A DNA stretch of 64,000 nt from Dactylorhiza incarnata (GCA_033032865.1 JAWHQI010000166.1:1798001-1862000), one strand, 5' to 3'; positions 22,667 through 35,280 are shown, numbered from the stretch's first letter. Program-made: numbers and translations. The notes: generated from the letters alone by a model not told the origin.

Positions 22667-23770
22667 TGTTCGAACCAAAAATGTACCAGGTCCACACATG
22701 CTCAAGTTGGAGAAGGAGGCGAAAACTGTTGGGTGGTCGGTTACTTTGAGCTACGAGTAAAGGAGTGAGAGAGGAGAAAAAGAGATGGTTGTGAGCTGGA
22801 AAGAGGTCGATGGGGAAGATGGGAGCTGATGGAGTCACTGAGGTCGCCGAGGGAGATCGCCCGGTAGGTGGGAGATCGCCCAGGCCAGGAGGAAGAGATC
22901 GGCTCAGTCTCAAAATTGGAGACCGCTCAAGTCTCCGGCTGGGGTCTGAAAACTCTCTGAAGTCCATTTTTGGTACCCCCGCCCCTCTATTTATAGGCGC
23001 GGGACCTGCCCGAACGGGCAGGGCCAGGAAAAACGTGTTGCCCGAGCAACAAGTGACCGATAGAGGGGAGATTGCCTGGAGGGAGATCGCCCAGAGGGAG
23101 ATATCCTAGAGGGAGATCGCCCAAAGGGGGAGCTCGCCAGGAAGGGGGTGATCGCCCTAAGGGAGATTTTCCGAAGGGAGATCGAAAGGAAGGGGAGCTC
23201 GCCAGCAATGGGGGATCGCTCGGAGAGAGATCGCTCGGAGAGAGATCGCTCGGATGGGGAGATCGTCCAGATGGGGGAGATCGCCTTGAGGGAGATCTGC
23301 CGGAGGGGAAGATCTCCTGGAGGGGGAGATCGCCCGGAGGAGGGGATCGCCCGGAGGGAGATCGCCCGAAAGGAGATCACCTGGAAGAAGATCGCCCAGA
23401 GGGAGATCGCCCAGAGAGAGATCGCCCAGAGGGAGATCCCTCTGAGATAGATTGCCCGGAGGTAGATAGCCCGGAGGGAGATTGCCCGGAGGGAGATCGC
23501 ACAGAGTGAGATTGCTCGGAGGGAGATCGACTGGAGGGAGATCACCCGGAGGGAGATCGCCCGAAGGAGGAGATCGCCTGGAGGGGGAGATAGCCTGGAG
23601 GGGGAGATCGCCTGGAGGGGGAGATCGCCCGGAGGGGGAGATCACCCAGAGGGAGATTTCCCGGAGGGGGAGATCGTCCGGCTAAAGGGGGAGACCTCCC
23701 TGGATCTCCGAAATCGCCTGGCACCTAAAAAAGGTCAGCTTGGAGGGGATCGCCGATTTCTGGGTAAACA
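22667..23770 (-). mobile_element. gypsy 3' LTR (1104 bp)
   Basis: Bounded by tgttcgaacc and gggtaaaca, it is homologous to 27981-28880. The length difference is mostly a longer minisatellite. TATA box ctatttatag (reversed) lies at 22987-22996, directly downstream of the array in minus orientation. Confidence 0.88.
23080..23690. repeat. 15-18-bp GC-rich minisatellite in gypsy 3' LTR
   Basis: Units of ggagggagatcgcccg and insertion variants repeat about 35-40 times. The basic unit is 15 bp, so all frames on both strands translate to five-residue repeats (for example DRPEG). These are not protein genes. Confidence 0.92.
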
Positions 23771-23889
23771 TTATCCCCGCATTTTTTCAAGTTGTGAAAA
23801 AACTTCAAAAAAATAGAACTTACCAACGAGAATCGAGATCCACCTTTTGTGTCAGGACAAAAAACATGAGTATAAAAGGGTGAAAATAC

Positions 23890-24110
23890 TTGTGGGAACT
23901 TGTTAGTGCCTGAAGAGAGCTTACTAACACCTGCTTATCTCTGCAAAAGAGTAGTCAAAGAAGGTAAAAAAGAAAAACATTACACGAGTACCTGAAGAGA
24001 ACTCGCAAACATCTACTTATCTCTGCAAGTAGTCAAGGCAGGTATAAAAGAGACATAATACATGAGTACTGAAGAGAACTCGTGATACCCTGCTTATCTC
24101 TGCCGATCAT
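23890..24110. repeat. About 80-bp tandem repeat, 3 copies
   Basis: tgaagaga followed by tgcttatctctgc-type words recurs at 23911, 23993 and 24070 (spacing 82 and 77). Confidence 0.75.
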
Positions 24111-24419
24111 TTCTTCATATTTGAAGTACAACCAATAATTAAGAATGGTGGTCTTGCGGTCGTCAAACTATCATTATAATGATATAAGAAGATGTTAATT
24201 TTGACCATTCGAAATTGCTTTATTATGAAATAATCCTGATGTCAGCTGTTTGTAAATGACGATCTTCAGAACTCGAGGTCTTTTGTAGAGGAACCAAATC
24301 ATGATAATCCATAAATGATGATCCTGAACTTTGTAGTATACTTTGAATAACCTCTGAGAGATGAATGTCGATCACACACAATTCAAACCGCTTCTTCCGC
24401 GGATGATAACCAGTTCTTG

Positions 24420-24960
24420 AGGAACATTTGACCTTTGAAGATAAATAATTGGCGGTCTCAGCTTTTCAGACTGCTACTTAGTAGAAGAATAGAAAAGAGA
24501 TCTCATGAATACCCTCATATACTTTCATACTCTAGACTGCTTGATAGCAAGGTAAAGGAAACATTCAATCTGCGATCTCAATTTTTCCAGACCGCCATTA
24601 TAAGAGTAAATATTAGAGAAGTCCTCAGATGATGATTCCAAATGTCTCTGATCACTTCTTAATCAGAAAAGTTTTTGGAGGAGACCCGGGTAGCAGTCTC
24701 CAATACTCCAGACCACTCTTTGAGAAAGTAACCATGGCCAGCGATCTTAAATGTTACTGACCATCTCTTAATATAGCGATATAATCATAGCTTGCGGTCT
24801 TAGATGTTACAAACTAACTTATCAGGGAAATCCAAAACTGGTGGTCTCCAATATTTCAGATTGCCCATTCTTGATGAAATAGTATAACCTTGACGAAATC
24901 CTAAACTCAAAACTGACGGTCACCAATATTTCAGACCACCCATTCTTGAAGATATAGTAT
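24420..24960. repeat. Degenerate repeats with cggtct/agaccg ends
   Basis: A unit beginning ggcggtctcag or similar and ending cagaccgcc or similar recurs about seven times at irregular spacing. Each unit is a loose inverted repeat. It lies between gag and the 3' LTR of the gypsy element. Confidence 0.55.
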
Positions 24961-24965
24961 AACCT

Positions 24966-25430
24966 TTCCTTTGTAAGCCTGACCGTGAGATCAACCTGCC
25001 CCACCGGCTATGAGAGCCTGGAAGTAGAATCTCACGACATAATCCAGATACATAAATCTTCCTTGAAAACCTAATCGTGAGAGCATCCTGCTCCACCAGC
25101 TATGAGAGCCCACCAGCAGAATCTCACGGGATATTCCAGCTACAGAAATCTTCCTTGAAAACCTCACCATGAGATCAACCTGCCCCATCGGCTATAAGAG
25201 CCTGGTAGCAGAATCTCATGGGATATTCCAACTACAGAAATCTTCCTTGAAAACCTCACCGTGAGATCAACCTGCCCCACCTGCTATGAGATCCCGGCAG
25301 TTGAATCTCACGGGATAATCCAGCTACATAAATCTTCCTTGAAAACCTCACCGTGAGATCAACCTTCCCCACCGGCTATGAGAGCCCAACAACGGAATCT
25401 CACGGGATAATCCAGCTACAGAAACTTAGA
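24966..25430. repeat. 92-bp tandem array, 5 copies
   Basis: cct...gtgagatcaacctgcccc starts at 24978, 25070, 25162, 25254 and 25346, exactly 92 bp apart. Each unit contains a gtgagat...atctcac inverted pair that could form a hairpin. Confidence 0.9.
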
Positions 25431-26439
25431 GAAGAAGAAAGATTATTGAGCTTGTTGCACACTTGCCACTTCGAGGCTCAGACGATGGTCATAGATATTT
25501 CTAACCATCCATTGGCTATCCATGCATCAGTGAGCATTCGAGCGTCACAGAAAAAGATGATCTATAGGGTAGGTGTGGTCATGCTGTAGGGGCTATACCG
25601 ACATTGCTTTCCTGAAAGATCATCAAGACTGTAACGATGTACTCTTACAATGCATGATAGAGCTGAACATTCACTCAGGCTTCCCTTGATGCAAAGGTGT
25701 GTCAGATGTCAGCAAGGACCCAACATCCTAAAGTTCCTCCGCATGAGCTTGGAAAGCTACAACTACACAGACGCATAATCTCCCTGCTACATGTAGTCCT
25801 GACAGATTTACATCTCAAGCTTCAAGTCGAGGGGGCAGCAAGTAGGATCCGTCGATATCTCTCTTGGTAGGATCTTAGCCTTTGGTAATAATTCATCTTT
25901 GGTGTTTCCTTTTCAACATACAGATCCCAAGATATTATAACCATATCATCATTATCCTTGAGAGAAGAAGAGCAAAAAAGGGGAAGAAATAAAAATATAA
26001 GCTTTCAAGAAAAGAAACACTTGAGATCATCTCCCCTCTAAGTGTGAGATATCTCTTCTCCTTCATAAGTTTGGAGACGATATGCACCATTCTTAGTACT
26101 TTTGTAATAAATGACCATGTCCAGTTATGATTTGTGCTTTCCAATTGAGTCAAATCTTGTTGCTGCATCTGCCTTCTTGAGGATTAAATCGCCAGCAGCA
26201 AATTCTTTAACTCTGATGTTTTATCGAAGCATTCAGTCATTCTCTTTTACTTGTTACAAATGAAACTAGAAAAGAAAAGATGTAGGAAACTCCAAACAAA
26301 TGGGAGGTATACAGAACAAGAAGTGAATGATATTCTATCTCATCTCTATTTTATGTACTCCTTTTATTGAGTGAGAAATTCTTTGCTTTGTAACATTGTC
26401 TCTACTGGAAGAAAGATCATCATCAGTTTATTGAGCAAA
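25431..26439. other. gypsy interior without recognisable genes
   Basis: I find no intact protease, RT or integrase motif in either strand. It is AT-rich internal sequence between gag and the tandem arrays. Confidence 0.5.
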
Positions 26440-27678
26440 ATCATTTTGTAATTTTCCTGGTCCCCATAGTTCATCTATCAGCTTACGAAGAGCGCGACAA
26501 CATTCCGTATCATGTCCAATGTCTTAATGATATTTGTAGAAGAGGTCACCATGATGAGACTTTGCCTTTGATCTCACACGGCGAGGGTATCTAAACTCTG
26601 GCATATATCGGATAATCAGAAGAACTTCGATTCTTCCATGGGAATATTAAGCTGAGTACACTTTTCTGGATAATTTTTGAATTCAAATGTTCTCAAATCA
26701 TTAGATTGAATAGGACAAGCTTCCAAAAATTCAGGTGATGCATCTTGATGTGGAAGTTGAGCAGAAATATTCTGAGAAAAGGAGTAAGATCTGAAGTCTT
26801 CTGCTTGCGGAATATTTTGTGACGAAGATGGATGTTGGCAATAAGAATTCATTTACCGTTGTTGGGTCATCTGTGAAAAAACAAAGTTAAGATTTGCTGC
26901 CTTTCTTTCAATAAATTGATTTGCTATCCCGATAAGATCCCATAAGTCTCAGGCTTAGTGTGGTTGATGGTAAATTTGAGAGGACCTTCTTGTAACCCGT
27001 GGATTAAGGCGATTTTGTACAAGTTTTGATCAACATCAATAATTTCAAGTATTTCTCTTTGGAATCTATCAAAGAAGTGAGCAAGAGTCTCATCATCTCC
27101 TTGCTCGATCTGAAAGAGAGCTTCTGGGCCTTTTTCCCCTTATTTGAGGTGGCGAACCTCAAGAGGAGCTCTCTTTGAAGGTCAGTGAATCAAGTAAATG
27201 ATTGAGGTGGAAGATTACAAAACCATTCTCTAGCTCGACCGCTGAAGGATGTAACTAATAATTTGTACTTGATCTCTTTTGAGATAGATCATAAAGACAT
27301 AGCGGATTTGAAAGCTTGAAGATGGCTGATGGGGTCTTCTCCTCCAGAGAAGGTTGGCAAACGAGGCTTCCAAAAGCCATTGGGAATTGGCTCCCAACGA
27401 ATTTTATCAGTGAAAGGAGAAGTCTCTTCCTCCTTAGCTAGAAAGTGAGGAGTTGAGAGATAAGTAGTAGGAAGAGGAGCTGTGACTTGAGGAGAAAGAT
27501 GAGTTGCCTCCTCAAAAGGAGCTTGACGTGGTAACTGTCGGATGAGGGTGACCAAGGATCAGTTTAAGGCTTCGAGATGATAAGCGATCTCACGATAATA
27601 ATTATCAAAGGCTTCCTGGATGATTGATTCACCTGGGATAGATTGGCCTGGATGCTGGGCAAACTCACGGTCAGCCAT
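26440..27678 (-). pseudogene. gypsy gag, degenerate
   Basis: An ATG at 27678 opens MADREFAQHPGQ, with a TGA after about 39 codons. The frame continues through PRLPTFSGGEDPISHLQAF. The Retrotrans_gag core (YKLLVTSFSGRAREWFCNLP, LLLRFATS) follows with frameshifts at about 27290-27120. Downstream, about 26530-26560, is a knuckle reading YKYHQDIGHDTECCRAL or close to it. This is the Tat-style C-F-H-GH-C motif with the first Cys changed. Gag would form the particle; this copy cannot be translated intact. Confidence 0.7.
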
Positions 27679-27980
27679 GAATAATCGCGCGCACAAAAAC
27701 AAAAATGGTTGAAATTGCTGAAACAGAAAAGTTGTGATAACTTCTAAATGGAGTTGAATTTGGGCGATCTGAGGGCGCTAGACGAACTCGAATAGGTAAA
27801 ATAGTTCTCCATTGGATGTACGTCTCCGAGCCGGTTCCGAAAAGCTATTGTGGGCTGAAAATGGACAAGCGGATTAAAAGTTATAGTTGTTTTATGTTTG
27901 GGTGTCATTCTCAGCAAAATCCCACATCTTCATCGCAACTACTGTTCATCAACCACTCAAGATCTAAAGGTCGCGTGTTG

Positions 27981-28880
27981 TGTTCGAACCAAAACTGTAC
28001 CAGTTCCACACTTCCTCAAGCTGGAGAAAGAGGGGGGAAATGTTGGGTGGTCGCTTACATTGAGCTACGAGTAAAGGAGTGAGAGAGGAGAAAAAGAGAT
28101 GGTCGTGAGCTGGAAAGAGGTCGGCGGGGAAGATGGGAGCTGATGGAGTCACTGAGGTCGCCGAGGGAGATTTCCCGGCAGGTGGGAGATCGTCCAGGCA
28201 AGGAGGAAGAGGTCGGCGCGGTCTCAAAATTGGAGACCGCTCAAGTCTCCGGTTGGGGGCTGGAAACTCTCCGAAGTCCATTTCTGGTACCCCTGCCCCT
28301 TTATTTATTTGCGCGGGACCTACCCAAATGGGCAGGGCCAGGAAAATGGGCTGCCCGAGACATAATTGACCGGCAGAGGGGAGATCGCACAGAGGGAGAT
28401 CTCCTGGAGGGGGAGCTCTCCAGGAAGGGTGAGATCTCCCGAAGGGAGATCGCCAGGAGGGAGATCGCTAGAGGGAGATCGCCCGGAAGGGGAGCTCGCC
28501 AGAAAGGGGGAGATCGCCCTGAGGGAGATCGCCTGGAGGGGGGAGATCTCCCAAAGGGAGATCACCCAGATGGAGACCGCTCAGAGGGAGATCGCCCGGA
28601 GGGGGAGATCGCCCGTAGAGGGGAGAACGCCTAGAGGGGGGAGATCGCCTGGACGGAGATCGCCCGGAGGGAGATTGCCCAGAGGGAGATCGCCTGGAGG
28701 GAGAACTCCCAAAGGGAGATTGCCTGGAGGGAGATCGCCCGGATGGGGAGATCGCCCAGATGGGGAAGATCACCCGGAGGGAGATCGTCCGGCTGAAGGG
28801 GGAGACCGCCCTGGATCTCCGAAATTGCCTGGCACCTAAAAAGGTCAGCTTGGAGGGGATCGCCGATTTCTGGGTTAACA
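27981..28880 (-). mobile_element. gypsy 5' LTR (900 bp)
   Basis: It begins (minus) TGTTAACCCAGAAATCGGCG and ends GGTTCGAACA. It shares the shorter version of the gagatcgcccg minisatellite (about 28375-28800). The TATA position is degenerate (tttatttatttg near 28300). Confidence 0.87.
28375..28800. repeat. 15-18-bp minisatellite in gypsy 5' LTR
   Basis: It has the same gggagatcgcccgga unit as 23080-23690 with fewer copies. Open frames across it are repeat artefacts. Confidence 0.9.
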
Positions 28881-28885
28881 CCAAG

Positions 28886-31624
28886 GTTTGACAAGACTCC
28901 AAAGCAGGAAGTAATCTGTTTTGCCTGTAGAAATCCAGGGCACATTGCCCCTAAATATCCTGAAGAGAAAAAGGACAAAAGCAGCAAGAAGGAGCACAAG
29001 AAGAAGTCCTTCAGAAAGAAGGAGAAGAAGAAAGGAAGATGTTTCATAGCTGAAAACTGGAGTGACTCAGAATCTGAGTCAAGCTTTTCATCTAATAGTG
29101 AAGAAGAAACTACTGCTGAAGAAGCCTTAATGGCTTTGGAAGATTCATCTGAAGAAGAACATGTATCTATATTTGATGACTTTGATTTTTCTTCAGAAGA
29201 TTTTAAAAATTGCTTTAAAGAATTTTGTCAAGATTATCTTAAGTTTCAAAAATAAATTAAAACAGTCAGGGAAGAATCAGAAGATCTTAAGAAAGATAAC
29301 ATATATTCTATTAACTATGAATTAAGAAATCAGATATACAAAAAGGAAACATAAATAAATGAATTAACTAATGAAAACTCAACTCTAGAAGAAGAGCTTA
29401 CAAAGGCAAAGGCCTTTGAAGACTCACTTAATGGGAGGAGTCAAAAACTAAAGGATATTACACAGAATCTCTCTATGAGATTTAGATATCTTGATTTAGT
29501 TGCAAATCCATCCACCAGCTTAGTAACCTCTTGCAAACCTGCTTAGGGAAATCCTATAATATTCATTAGACCTAGTGAAAATTAATCTCTGACAATTTAG
29601 AATCTTGTGAAGAATTGAATAACCGCTCTGATAAGATCACTGTATTCAATAGGGTAAACATCATTGACCAAAAAGAATTTTAGGAAACCAACCTTTAGAA
29701 GAATCAATCAATAATCACCAGATTGTTAATAAAAGAATAATGCATTGAATAGAACTTGATGCAATTTTAATGATGCGTCGAATGCAACTCAACGAAGTTC
29801 TGCATGTGCTTAAATATCAACTCAAAGCAGGTATGAAGGTGCATCAAATTACACTCGATGCAACCAACATTCTACATCGACTTATTATCAACGCAACTAT
29901 ACAAACACGTCAAATTCCATTCAACGCAACTCTCTTCTCGACGTATGTTTCCAGCAAAAGTTTTTAAAACATTTAGACTTCCCTCTTTCATTTCTCATTA
30001 CAAATCTAAATTCTTTTATTGCTCTAAGATTGGACACAAGGTCAAACATTGTTGGCATAATAAACAACACTTCTTCAGCTTAAGGGGTATTCTGAAATAC
30101 CACCTTATTCTTTCATAACTCCTTATGATGGTAGAAGAAAGGGACCCCAGCAAGTGAGGGTCCATACTAATGTTTAAATTTATGTGCAGAAAGGAGAGTG
30201 TTCTACCACAAACCAGCAAAGGTACTTGGACAGTGGATGCTCCAAGCATATGACTGGAGGAAAAGATGTGTTGGAAAACTACAAGGCTAAGGAAGGCCCT
30301 AAAGTAATCTTTGGTAACTCCCACTCTAGTCAGACCAAAGGAAGAAGACAAAAAAATCTCCGTTCAAACAAGAAAAACAAACAAAATCTCTGTTCAAACC
30401 AATTGGTAAGAATGATTCCCCTATAACCCTCTATCTGTTGCACATGGATCTATCTGGTCCTATCTCCACTCAAAGCTCAATAGACAAGTCTTATACAATA
30501 GTTATTATGGATGACTTTTCTAGATTCAGTTGGGTGTTCTTTCTAAAAGCTAAGTCAGAAACTTGCAAGATCCTCTCAAGATTCATTAGACAGATTCAAT
30601 CTGAATTCAATACTCAGGTTTCTATGATCAGGAGTGATCATGGTACAAAGTTTGAGAATTAGTTAATATGTAGATTCTGTGAGGACGAATGGATAATACA
30701 AAGCTTTTCATCTCCTAGAATCCACCCCCCCCCCCCCCCCCCCCCCCCCCACCAACAAATTGGGGTGGTTAAAAGGAAAAATAGAACTCTAATTGAATCT
30801 GGAAGGACATTATTGGTTGAATCCAATTTACCAGAGTATTTCTGGGCTGAGGCAGTGAATACAGTCAACTATGTCCTGAATAGGAGTCTCATCCACAAAA
30901 TTAAGTTAAAGACATATTATGAGCTATTGAATGGAAAGACACATATAGTCACATACTTTAGGATTTTTAGGTGTACTTGCTTCATTCTAAATAATGGAAA
31001 GAGCCAACTTGCCAAATTTGACAAGAAGATGATGATATATCTTTGGGATACTCCTCATCAAGCAAGGCTTATATGTGTTATAATGCGAGCTCTCTCAAAA
31101 TTGAGGAGTCAATGCATGCGGTGTTTGATGAGACTAACATGTTCTCCAAGGGGAAGGAAACTTCCACCAATGTCATATTGCAGGAAGAAGATCAACTTGC
31201 AGATCAAGTTAAAAGGCTTAGTATCATAAATCACTTAGCAGGCTGTCAGGATGAGGGAAAATAGCAACTGATAATGAATCGCATGAAGACTCTATTGAAG
31301 ATGATGATTTCATTAAAGCACCTGGTTTACCAAAAATAGAGATTATCCAACATTAAGAAAATGGTGTTCCCCCAACCAATGAAAAAGAAGAAATCCACGA
31401 GAATGTGAATCCAATCAACAGTTCAACAAGAACTAGTATAACCCTAAAGGAGTACCCTCCATCTCAAGTTATAGGAGATATGACAGTGGGAGTGAAGACC
31501 AGAAATCAGATCACAAATAAGACTATGATGCAGTGTTTTCTCTCTCAATATGAACCAAAGAAGTTTGAAGAAGCAGACAGTGATCCTCACCGGATAGTTG
31601 TCATGCAAGAGGAGCTTACCTAGT
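28886..31624 (+). pseudogene. Sirevirus gag-PR-IN, degenerate
   Basis: Gag continues from 22617-22666 (IKTKDSRRKERSSNKP). It shows CFACRNPGHIAPKYP, a zinc knuckle whose last Cys is Tyr, then a Ser/Glu-rich tract with WSDSESE and several stops. A second knuckle-like FYCSKIGHKVKHC lies near 30020. The protease core YLDSGCSKHMTGG is near 30225. Integrase HMDLSGP through RSDHGTKFEN (30438-30662) keeps two acidic residues. It is then broken by a stop and a 26-nt C tract (30725-30750) before GVVKRKNRT. The frame ends at MQEELT (31621), where the insertion begins. The product would have been a polyprotein for packaging, cleavage and integration. Confidence 0.82.
30725..30750. repeat. Poly-C tract (26 nt) inside integrase
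   Basis: This homopolymer replaces the few codons expected before the integrase QQNGV motif. The flanks still encode the expected residues. Confidence 0.95.
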
Positions 31625-31864
31625 GAAAGTGCATAGTGTGACCTCTAAGTATTATCTAGAGGGGGGTGAATAGAGATTTAAACATTTTACACTAAAAATG
31701 CACACACAATAAAACTTCTAATAATATGCAACCAGAATACCAGCTCAGAATAAATTAAACACAGATTACTGAAATTAAAAGCAAGTAAAGGAGACAACAC
31801 AGAAATTCACAGCACAAGATAAGAGCTATAGTGAATCGCCAAAATATGGGTATATCCACTCTTC

Positions 31865-33029
31865 TGTTGGATCCTGAGGTGCCCTTAGAGGGGGGTGAAT
31901 AAGGGTTTTAGAAAACTTTAAGTTTTTATAGAAAACTATTAATATTTTATTTGAATAAGACTGAATCAAAAACAAAGAGTAGTAAATCAATTTTATTAAC
32001 TAGAAAAAGACATGATTATCATTAATAAAATTTAGTTGCAAAATCTGATTTCTATCACGCTAGAAATCCAAGGCAAAATATGAAATACTCTTTTTGTTTT
32101 CTATACCAACTTTTCTCACTAAGAACCGGTTGGCTCTAGCCGATCTCTCCCCATATACGACCTCAAGCCGCTCTAGCCCTTTTATCCCCAAAAAGGCCTC
32201 GAGCACCCCCTAGATCTACTCCCTAGACCCAGTCGCCAACATGAGGTGAATTCATCCCTATGTCCTACCCAAACCTAGTCTCCAACACGAGGCAAATTTA
32301 CTCCACGATTATAATAAAAGAGTTACAAATAGAAAAAAAAAACACAAATAAAAACTCCCTAAGAAGAATTTTGGAGGTGGAAAAGGCTCGCTGAATATCG
32401 TCGAAGTCAAAGCATCCGTTCTTCGCGTTGTGTAAGCGTTGATCCGATCCTACTTGAATTCTTCTCTTGAATTTGTGTGGGAGATGGTGGTCTGGAAAAT
32501 ATGGCTCTTGCAGAATTTCAGAAGTGCTGGAATAGGGCTCTATTTGATCAGTAGTTGAAGAAGACAAAATACCCCTATTTATAGGACTGGAAGCTAACGC
32601 CGGCGTTAAGGCTAACACCTGGCGTTTACCCGGTATAGAAAGTTTTTGATGGCTTGGATCTTCAAAATAGGAAGGAGATACTGCACTTTAGGAAATATTC
32701 ATTTTAGGCAACCCTAATGCTGGCGTTGAGGCTAACACTGGCGTTAGGTCAGATTATTCCTAAAGTGCTCCTTCAATCACGACAACTTCCCTCCTTGCCA
32801 CATTTGTCTTGGTGGGAATGAGAGTCAACGTCGGCATTAAGTACTAACGCCTGGCATTAGACATCATTCCATTTTTTCAGCTTGTGGGCAGGTCCAGACC
32901 AATAATGTAGCATCCTAGTGTCATATCTGTTCAAGCCTGCATGCTAAAAGCACAATGACAACCATGATCAAATAGAAGCAGGATTTTTTATTCTCAAATC
33001 AAACGGATGCGGAAAACCATGTTCCAACA
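31865..33029 (-). mobile_element. 3' LTR of non-autonomous element
   Basis: The ends are tgttggatcc and gttccaaca. TATA box ctatttatag (reversed) lies at 32575-32584. The 14-bp palindrome TAACGCCGGCGTTA at 32595-32608 sits about 10 bp upstream of it in minus orientation. By eye it is nearly identical to 39466-40630, so insertion is relatively recent. Confidence 0.9.
32595..32628 (-). promoter_or_regulatory. U3 TAACGCC/GGCGTTA palindromes
   Basis: The palindrome TAACGCCGGCGTTA and the diverged copy taacacctggcgttta lie directly upstream of the TATA box. More copies occur near 32720-32745 and 32835-32865. The partner LTR has a perfect CTAACGCCTGGCGTTAG at 40445-40461. Confidence 0.6.
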
Positions 33030-35280
33030 ATCTCCCACTTTTGATAATAACAAATCCAATATAGATAAATCAGATTCATATATAAGAGAGATGTGTTTTT
33101 AGAAGGATATATGATACTAAGCAATATAGAGACATTAATAATGCTTATAGATTATTAAATTGTGCTCCCCCTACATAAGTGTTCCCCCTTAGTGTATGCT
33201 CCTATAGAATAAATGTATGCTCCCTCGTAATATAGTGAATCTTACTCCTTTAATCATTATGATTTATCATTTTATTCTCCTCCTATTGTTATTAGCAAAA
33301 GTGGGTGGAGTGAAACAAAACTAGAAGAGAGAAGACAAAAGTTGGGACATAACTAAGAGATGATTAAGAGTTTTGTTTAGACATAAGGTAATTCGTGATC
33401 GAGCTAAGGGAGAGAGTAGAACAGCGGAGAATGGATATGATAAGCATGAAGGAACAATATTCCATGTTTTTACAAAAGGAATTCAACCACTTGTTTTTCA
33501 AAAAAAGATACTACTTGATGAAAAAAATGCAATATATTTTGATAAGCACAAGTGAAGAGAAAAAAAACATAGAAGTAAGCTTGATAAAGCATGGTAAAAA
33601 ACAACATGGTCAAATTAGTAATGCGGAAAGATAGAACAAAATAACCAATAGTAGCATTTTTGTTATAGTTTGACCATTCCAACAATATTGCTAGTTTCTT
33701 CACATTTGAGCTTTAACCTTGAAAATTTTCATAACAAATAGGCAAGCATGATTGAACATATTCAAAAAGATTAGGACTACAATGTACCTAATTCATATTT
33801 CAAGTACAGAAAACATTGTAGAAATCATGCATTGCAATCTAGTGCTTTTACTTAAGTTTTTAGAGAATTATGTAATTTTGCATTAGGATCCAATTCTCAT
33901 GAGTAGAAGCTTTATGAAAAATAATGATGTGTGCATAAGGTGTTTTGATAAAAGTATACAAGTGAAATAATCAAAACACATGACATATGTAATGAAATAG
34001 TAACAACAATATTAAGATTGTAATCTTATAATTACTTTCACACATCAATTTTAGAATAAAATTTTAAAGCACATTTCATGAGTACAACTACCCAGGTGCT
34101 TCACCCACACAATGCTCATTAAGACTTATCAGGGAGTGAAGTATTACTTGGAGGATTACATAAGCATTTTTATAAATTTTTATGTTTCGTGATCCGGTGT
34201 ACAAATAGAATTGATGACAAAAAAATGTGTTTGCATAAGACACTTTACAATTCTTTCCAAGGCGCTCAACCTCACAATGCCCATTAAGACTTATCAGGAT
34301 GGTGAGTAGTGCTTGGTGGAGTTATCTTTGGCATTTTATTCCATATTTTTGTAATTTTGGGCCAAAAGGTCTCCGAATTCACTTGTTTTTCAAACACTAA
34401 TAATATTGAAATAACACTTCTTTGTGTGCAAGAAATCTAATGTTTGAGAGATGGTGTAGGTAGGTTAGACATACAACTTAATATGTTAACACTATTACAC
34501 TACACTATCATGCAAGACTAAGATTATGAGCACATGTAGATTACCAAAATTGTAATCAAATTAATCATTGATTAGCATAAAACATTACTCATACTTAGAG
34601 GCATGCTAGGCAATCATACACAATTTTCTAAAGACTATTTCATTGCACATAATCAAATTAAGGTCAAAAAATGAAGATAAAATATGTTTAGGAAATTTGA
34701 AATTAAAATTAGACATTGAAGACAATCTTTAAGTGTATGCCTAATCAATTTTGACCATTTGAAACAAAATAACTAAGATGTTTGCTCTTATGAAGTCATA
34801 TAGTCAAACCATAATTTTGTAAATATTTAAAAATGTAACAAATGACAAAAGCAAATTTTTGAGCATTTTGAGTTATTTAATTTTTTTGTATTTTAGAACA
34901 AAATTACAAAAGAATTTAAAGCAGAGAAAATAAAGAAAAAACATTAAAAATACCAGAAATAGTTTAGGAAAAATAGAATTTCAATTTGGTCAAAAGAGCT
35001 AACACGTGGCGTTAGCTACTCAACGCCCAATCAGAACACTATTTTATGAGATTTTTGAAAAAAAATCTTTGGAATAGGGAGTATGTATATAGACCTTCTC
35101 AGTGCAGAAATTTCAGAGAAATTAGAGAGGATTAGAAGGCTATTTAAGCATTTTTTTGGTAGTTTTAAAATGGTTTTTATATTTTATATTTGTTTTTTAT
35201 TTTTCTGGCAATGAAAAAGTAATTAAGATGTAAACACAAATATATATAAGTATATGAATGAATAGGCAGAAAGAGTTGTA
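33030..35280. other. AT-rich interior of non-autonomous element
   Basis: I see no coding signal. A partly duplicated block (cattaagacttatcagg near 34120 and 34285, about 165 bp apart) is present. The adjacent aggtgcttcaccc-type words are diverged. Confidence 0.5.

Larger units (their letters stand above)
22667..28880 (-). mobile_element. Complete Ty3/gypsy (Tat-like) element, TSD ccaag
   Basis: Both flanks carry ccaag (22662-22666 and 28881-28885). Removing the element restores the Sirevirus gag reading frame across the junction. In minus orientation the order is 5' LTR (28880-27981), gag (27678 to about 26440), non-coding sequence with several tandem arrays, and 3' LTR (23770-22667). The LTR ends are TGTTTACC/TGTTAACC...GGTTCGAACA. 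There is no recognisable protease, RT or integrase, so the copy is non-autonomous. Confidence 0.88.

Noticed and set aside
22991..23685. Repetitive peptides rich in Asp-Arg-Pro-Glu-Gly or Ile-Ser-Leu-Arg-Ala
   Set aside because: They come from a 15-bp minisatellite open in all frames within an LTR, not from a coding gene.
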